A DNA stretch of 27,549 bases. Source: Bryobacteraceae bacterium (lineage in GTDB: Bacteria; Acidobacteriota; Terriglobia; Bryobacterales; Bryobacteraceae). Numbering within the stretch: position 1 is the stretch's first letter; every line of letters starts with the position of its first letter. Both the position numbers and the translations under genes were made by a program. Under the pieces are notes generated by a model. It did no database searches and was not told where the DNA came from. It saw only the letters and a list, made by a program, of their open reading frames with translations. Where the stretch lies: assembly GCA_025350445.1 (NCBI GenBank), contig JANXXV010000698.1, positions 1-27,549 of the forward strand. Direction: 5' to 3'. Below, in pieces: positions 24,654-27,549 of the stretch.

Positions 24654-25925
24654 GAGCGAGCCGCGTTTGATGACCTTCTCCATGACCTCGGCAAAAGTAT
24701 CGATCTCTTCCAGCGTTGTGTAGACATTGGGCGTGATGCGCAGCCCTTGATATTCGCCCTCCGTTACTACGCCTACGGTCCAGATACGGTGCTTCTCCCA
24801 GAGGTACTTGGATAGCTTCGGCGCATCGAAGCCGTCCACGCTGATGAAGCCGATACCGCATGACTGCTCGGGATCTTCGCTGTTGAGGATCTTTACTCCC
24901 GGCAGATCGCGCAGCCGGTTGGTCCAGCGTTTGCGCAGGTAGCGCAGACGTTCGGCCTTTCGTTCCACGCCGATGCTCTCATGAAAGGTGAGCGCCTCCG
25001 TGATGGCATTGCGCTGCGAGGCCGGGTGGGTGCCGATCTCCTCAAACTTGCGGATGTTGTCCTGCATGGAATCGGGAGCCGGCATCATGGGCCAGATTTT
25101 CGGGATCTTCGACTTCTTGACGTAAAGCATACCGGTGCCGATGGGGGCGAGCACCCATTTGTGCAGCGACGTTCCGTAGTAATCGCAGTCCAAATCTTCC
25201 TGCTTGAACGGGAATTGCGCGAAGGCATGCGCGCCGTCTACCACTACTTCGATGCCGCGGGTACGCGCCATCTGGCAAATCTTCTTCACCGGGAAAATTT
25301 GTCCGGTGCGATTAGTGATGTGGCAGATGTGGATCACCTTCGTCTTCGGTGTGATGTTGTCTTCGATGCGCTTGGCCAGATAATCCAAGCTCGGCGGCGG
25401 CACAGGGAATGTGATCTGACGAAGCACGATTCCGTCACGGCGCTCGCGCTGTTTCCACGTGGTGATCATGCGCGGGTAGTCCTGGTTGGTGGTGAGGACT
25501 TCATCACCCGCTTTGAGTTCCATGCCGAGCTGCACGATTTCGAGCGACTCACTGGCGTTGCGCGTGATGGCGATTTCTTCCGTATCGCAGCCAAAGGCGC
25601 GGGCCAGGCGGCGGCGAACCGTTTCGATTCCCGGGTCGAGCACGTTCCACATGTAGTAAGACGGGTTCATGTTCTCGATTTCGAGATAACGCTTCTCGGT
25701 ATCCATTACCACTTTTGGCGAAGGGGCAACGCCTCCGTTGTTGAGGTTGATCATATTGCGGTCGACGGTGAAGGCGTGGCGGATGTTCAGCCAGAAATCT
25801 TCATCGCGGGCGACAGCATCGGCCGGACGGCCTGAAACGGATTGAGCGGCGGCTTGCACCAGAGCGACGGGGGTTTGGATAGCAAAAGCGCCGGTTGATG
25901 AGGCAAGAAAGCGGCGACGATCCAT
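24645..25925 (-). CDS. Tat-exported class V aminotransferase-fold PLP enzyme
   Basis: The 426-residue protein begins MDRRRFLASSTGAFAIQTPV, a twin-arginine export signal. The body is the class V aminotransferase fold, closest in look to isopenicillin N epimerase-like enzymes: MINLNNGGVAPSPKVVM, AITRNASESLEIVQLGM, the PLP-pyridine aspartate D230 in VVVDGAHAFAQFPF and the PLP lysine K256 in GTSLHKWVLAPIGTG. Substrate and reaction (epimerase, lyase or desulfurase) cannot be read. The stop lies in the tandem repeat 24608-24653, 45 bp before the SMP-30-like gene. The -10-like TATCGT is about 5 nt before ATG 25925. The 126 bp upstream hold nothing I can call. Confidence 0.88.
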   Translation of the reverse strand: MDRRRFLASSTGAFAIQTPVALVQAAAQSVSGRPADAVARDEDFWLNIRHAFTVDRNMINLNNGGVAPSPKVVMDTEKRYLEIENMNPSYYMWNVLDPGIETVRRRLARAFGCDTEEIAITRNASESLEIVQLGMELKAGDEVLTTNQDYPRMITTWKQRERRDGIVLRQITFPVPPPSLDYLAKRIEDNITPKTKVIHICHITNRTGQIFPVKKICQMARTRGIEVVVDGAHAFAQFPFKQEDLDCDYYGTSLHKWVLAPIGTGMLYVKKSKIPKIWPMMPAPDSMQDNIRKFEEIGTHPASQRNAITEALTFHESIGVERKAERLRYLRKRWTNRLRDLPGVKILNSEDPEQSCGIGFISVDGFDAPKLSKYLWEKHRIWTVGVVTEGEYQGLRITPNVYTTLEEIDTFAEVMEKVIKRGSLPA

Positions 25926-26051
25926 AAGTAACGATATGCCGAATGGGGCCGTTGGGTCAAATACGGGGAGTCAGGCGGCCTGGCTTGAGCCGTCTCGATG
26001 CAGGGGCCGGGCCGCGGGCCAGGGTGACCTTTCCCACCAGGCAGCGTAGCG

Positions 26052-26432
26052 TCAGCCAACGCTATCACTGTCCTTTCTTCTCCCGATCAGGTACACAATC
26101 AGATGGGAGGCCCCGATGCAGACTGGAGCCAGGCCGATCCATTGGATCCCTTGGGGCACGTCGTGCGGGGACGGACTGGGGTGCGCGAGTAGAGCGCCGA
26201 GTGTCACAAATATTCCAATCCCCAATGAGGCCCACACCAGACCCGCGAGCAGTAGGAACCTTTGGATGTTCCAGCCGCTTCGCCGGACTTCTTGCTCAAG
26301 CGGAGGTAACTCAACACCTTTTTCAATTGCGGCTAATCTCTCGCGGTGAATCATCATCCTGCGGCTCAGTTGCAACCACTGCCTAAACGCCAGATAGCCA
26401 ATGACCGCTACTATTACAATCGTGATTTCCAT
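26052..26432 (-). CDS. DUF6249-like membrane protein
   Basis: The 126-residue protein has an N-terminal membrane segment (VIVAVIGYLAFRQWL), the cytosolic motif MIHRERLAAIEKGVELPPLE, and two further segments (FLLLAGLVWASLGIGIFVTL and LAPVCIGASHLIVYLIG). The HRERLAAIEKG motif is the hallmark I associate with DUF6249. ATG 26432 follows AAGGAG at 4 nt. It diverges from the ECF sigma gene with only about 110 bp between starts; such proteins often neighbour ECF sigma genes. Confidence 0.75.
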   Translation of the reverse strand: MEITIVIVAVIGYLAFRQWLQLSRRMMIHRERLAAIEKGVELPPLEQEVRRSGWNIQRFLLLAGLVWASLGIGIFVTLGALLAHPSPSPHDVPQGIQWIGLAPVCIGASHLIVYLIGRRKDSDSVG

Positions 26433-26455
26433 TTCGCTCCTTCGTTTCGTTCGTT

Positions 26456-26461
26456 TATACT
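26456..26461 (+). promoter_or_regulatory. -10-like box upstream of the sigma factor gene
   Basis: TATACT lies between the divergent genes and would start transcription near 26468, about 75 nt before ATG 26543. No -35 box is convincing; an ECF-dependent promoter could also be present but is not recognisable. Confidence 0.3.
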
Positions 26462-26542
26462 CGCTTGCGCGTGCGCCGGTTGCATTGAGTGCGAAGGTCT
26501 TTTTTGCAACCGCTCCGCCACGCCGCGAGTACTAAGACTGGA

Positions 26543-27052
26543 ATGGATGAAGACATTGAATGCCTGCTGCGGGAGCATCTTCACCGGCAAGCATTCGAAC
26601 GTCTGCTGAATCTGTACGAGTTGAAGGTGTTTCGAATGGCGGTGATGTTCTTACGGGACCGGGGCAGAGCCGAAGAGGTCACGCAAGATATATTCCGGAA
26701 GCTTTGGCGCGTGCTGCCCACCTATGATGGCCGCGCCGCCCCGTCCACCTGGCTTTACACGATTGCGCGGAACACATGCCTCTCGGCGCTTCGCTCGGAA
26801 GTCCACCGGAAAGCACTGCCGCTCGACTGGATTGCGGAACCCGCGGCCAACGGCAGCGGGATTTTGAACGGGATTGAACTGCGGCGCTGTCTCGAACGCC
26901 TGCCCGAAATACAGCGTGACGTGATCACGTTATTCTATCTGCAGGAGAAAAGTGTCGGGGAAGTGGCGCGGATGTTAGATCTGCCCGAAGGCACCGTCAA
27001 GAGCCATCTGCATCGCGCTCGCGTTGCTCTTGCCGTAATAATCAAGGAGTAG
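26543..27052 (+). CDS. ECF-type RNA polymerase sigma factor
   Basis: From ATG 26543 the protein has 169 residues. Region 2 includes FRMAVMFLRDRGRAEEVTQD, IFRKLW and WLYTIARNTCLSALR. Region 4 includes LPEIQRDVITLFYLQEKSVG, then EVARMLDLPEGTVKSHLHRA, the DNA-binding helix-turn-helix. Such proteins redirect RNA polymerase to stress or surface genes. An in-frame GTG at 26489 would add 18 residues not typical of the family. It is followed after 4 nt by a zinc-finger protein that is probably its anti-sigma factor. Confidence 0.92.
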   Translation: MDEDIECLLREHLHRQAFERLLNLYELKVFRMAVMFLRDRGRAEEVTQDIFRKLWRVLPTYDGRAAPSTWLYTIARNTCLSALRSEVHRKALPLDWIAEPAANGSGILNGIELRRCLERLPEIQRDVITLFYLQEKSVGEVARMLDLPEGTVKSHLHRARVALAVIIKE

Positions 27053-27056
27053 TCGC

Positions 27057-27476
27057 ATGGACTGTCGACAAACACAGGCACGGATTTTGGATTCTCTGGC
27101 GGAGTTCCGGCCGGTTGAGTATACGCCCGAGATGCGGGCTCACCTGGCCGGCTGTGGGGAGTGCCGGAACTTTTCCGAAGCCCAGTTCGCGCTGGACCGC
27201 CAGCTTAGCGCCGCGATTTCAGCACCGTCGCTTAGTCCGCTGTTCCGCTCTTCGCTTGCGGCCAGGCTTCGTCGCGAGCGGCTCTCCGTATGGCCCGAGT
27301 TCCTGCCCGATGTGGCTCACCTGGCGGGATGTTTGTGCGCCACGGTCCTTTGCCTGGTGGTGTTGCCTTTCGCCGCTCGTCCGGTCCTGCTGGCCGGATT
27401 ATCGTTTACTTTGGTTTCCTACTTTGCACAAACTCTTTTGCAAGGCTCCTTGGAGGCTTGGGACGACAAGTTCTGA
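27057..27476 (+). CDS. Zinc-finger membrane protein, probable anti-sigma factor
   Basis: The 139-residue protein has the anti-sigma zinc signature HLAGCGEC (H29, C33, C36) near its N-terminus. Two hydrophobic segments follow at about 88-105 and 108-125. This is the layout of membrane-anchored anti-sigma factors that hold an ECF sigma inactive. ATG 27057 is preceded by AAGGAG at 7 nt, overlapping the sigma gene stop, so the two genes are coupled. Confidence 0.85.
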   Translation: MDCRQTQARILDSLAEFRPVEYTPEMRAHLAGCGECRNFSEAQFALDRQLSAAISAPSLSPLFRSSLAARLRRERLSVWPEFLPDVAHLAGCLCATVLCLVVLPFAARPVLLAGLSFTLVSYFAQTLLQGSLEAWDDKF

Positions 27477-27491
27477 GTTCATGGAAGCGCC

Positions 27492-27549
27492 ATGTTTTTC
27501 CGGCGCCACGTTCCGCCCCTGCCACTCTCGGATTTGCTGGAGTCGTTTT
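27492..27549 (+). CDS. Start of a further gene, cut by the window end
   Basis: ATG 27492 is preceded by GGAAG and opens MFFRRHVPPLPLSDLLESF to the last base. It is 15 bp after the anti-sigma stop, so it may continue the same operon. Too short to identify. Confidence 0.5.
   Translation, partial: MFFRRHVPPLPLSDLLESF

Noticed and set aside
19842..26047. 12-nt shared sequence ACCAGGCAGCGT at 19842-19853 and 26036-26047 in two intergenic regions
   Set aside because: Too short and without matching flanks; could be chance or the trace of an intergenic repeat family that needs a genome-wide search.

Overview
The window looks like a chromosomal segment of a high-GC Acidobacteriota genome, probably of the Solibacter/Bryobacter lineage. 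The best clue is the 906-residue secreted protein at 12214-14934, whose beta-propeller repeats and C-terminal half match the TIGR03437 'Solibacter' type. Tat-exported oxidoreductases, a MacB-type permease pair without an ATPase and many secreted proteins with Lys/Arg-rich signal peptides fit that assignment. This rests on reading the translated sequence; no search was run.

Layout. 1-1416: the 5' part of an exported protein (minus strand, cut by the window edge), then a small toxin-antitoxin-like operon of a DUF4258 protein and a YgiT-type zinc-finger protein. The zinc-finger gene carries a single-base frameshift, and the module sits between two near-identical 23-bp direct repeats. 1417-5191: a plus-strand run of a small SAM methyltransferase, a TIGR00300 (LOR/SDH, ornithine cyclodeaminase-like) enzyme, the queuosine enzyme QueF and a coiled-coil/WbdD-like methyltransferase. 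The last three overlap one another. 5191-7616: an accessory block holding a Fic protein fused to an AbiEi-like N-terminus and a vapBC operon whose promoter lies inside a perfect 15-bp-arm palindrome. A 24-bp tandem repeat marks its left end and a 36-bp direct repeat its right end.

7613-11364 (minus): a large GT2+GT4 glycosyltransferase and an alpha/alpha-barrel protein, expressed from a good sigma70-type promoter at 11401-11428. With the WbdD-like methyltransferase they suggest surface polysaccharide synthesis. 11470-14934 (plus): a small secreted protein and the propeller/TIGR03437 protein. 14947-16967 (minus): two small unknown proteins, an Hsp15-type S4 RNA-binding protein and a membrane protein. 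16986-19702 (minus): a two-subunit isoquinoline 1-oxidoreductase-type molybdenum hydroxylase. 19884-21035 (plus): a secreted protein of unknown role.

21039-25925 (minus): two MacB/FtsX-like permeases, an exported SMP-30/gluconolactonase-like protein and a Tat-exported class V aminotransferase-fold protein. 26052-27549: a DUF6249-like membrane protein diverging from an ECF sigma factor and its zinc-finger anti-sigma candidate, then the first codons of another gene.

The less ordinary signals are three toxin-antitoxin or Fic modules within 7 kb, the frameshifted antitoxin, and short duplications that repeatedly include stop codons or gene starts (461/1397, 5191-5262, 7510-7616, 24608-24653). 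I saw no rRNA, tRNA, CRISPR array, transposase or phage gene.
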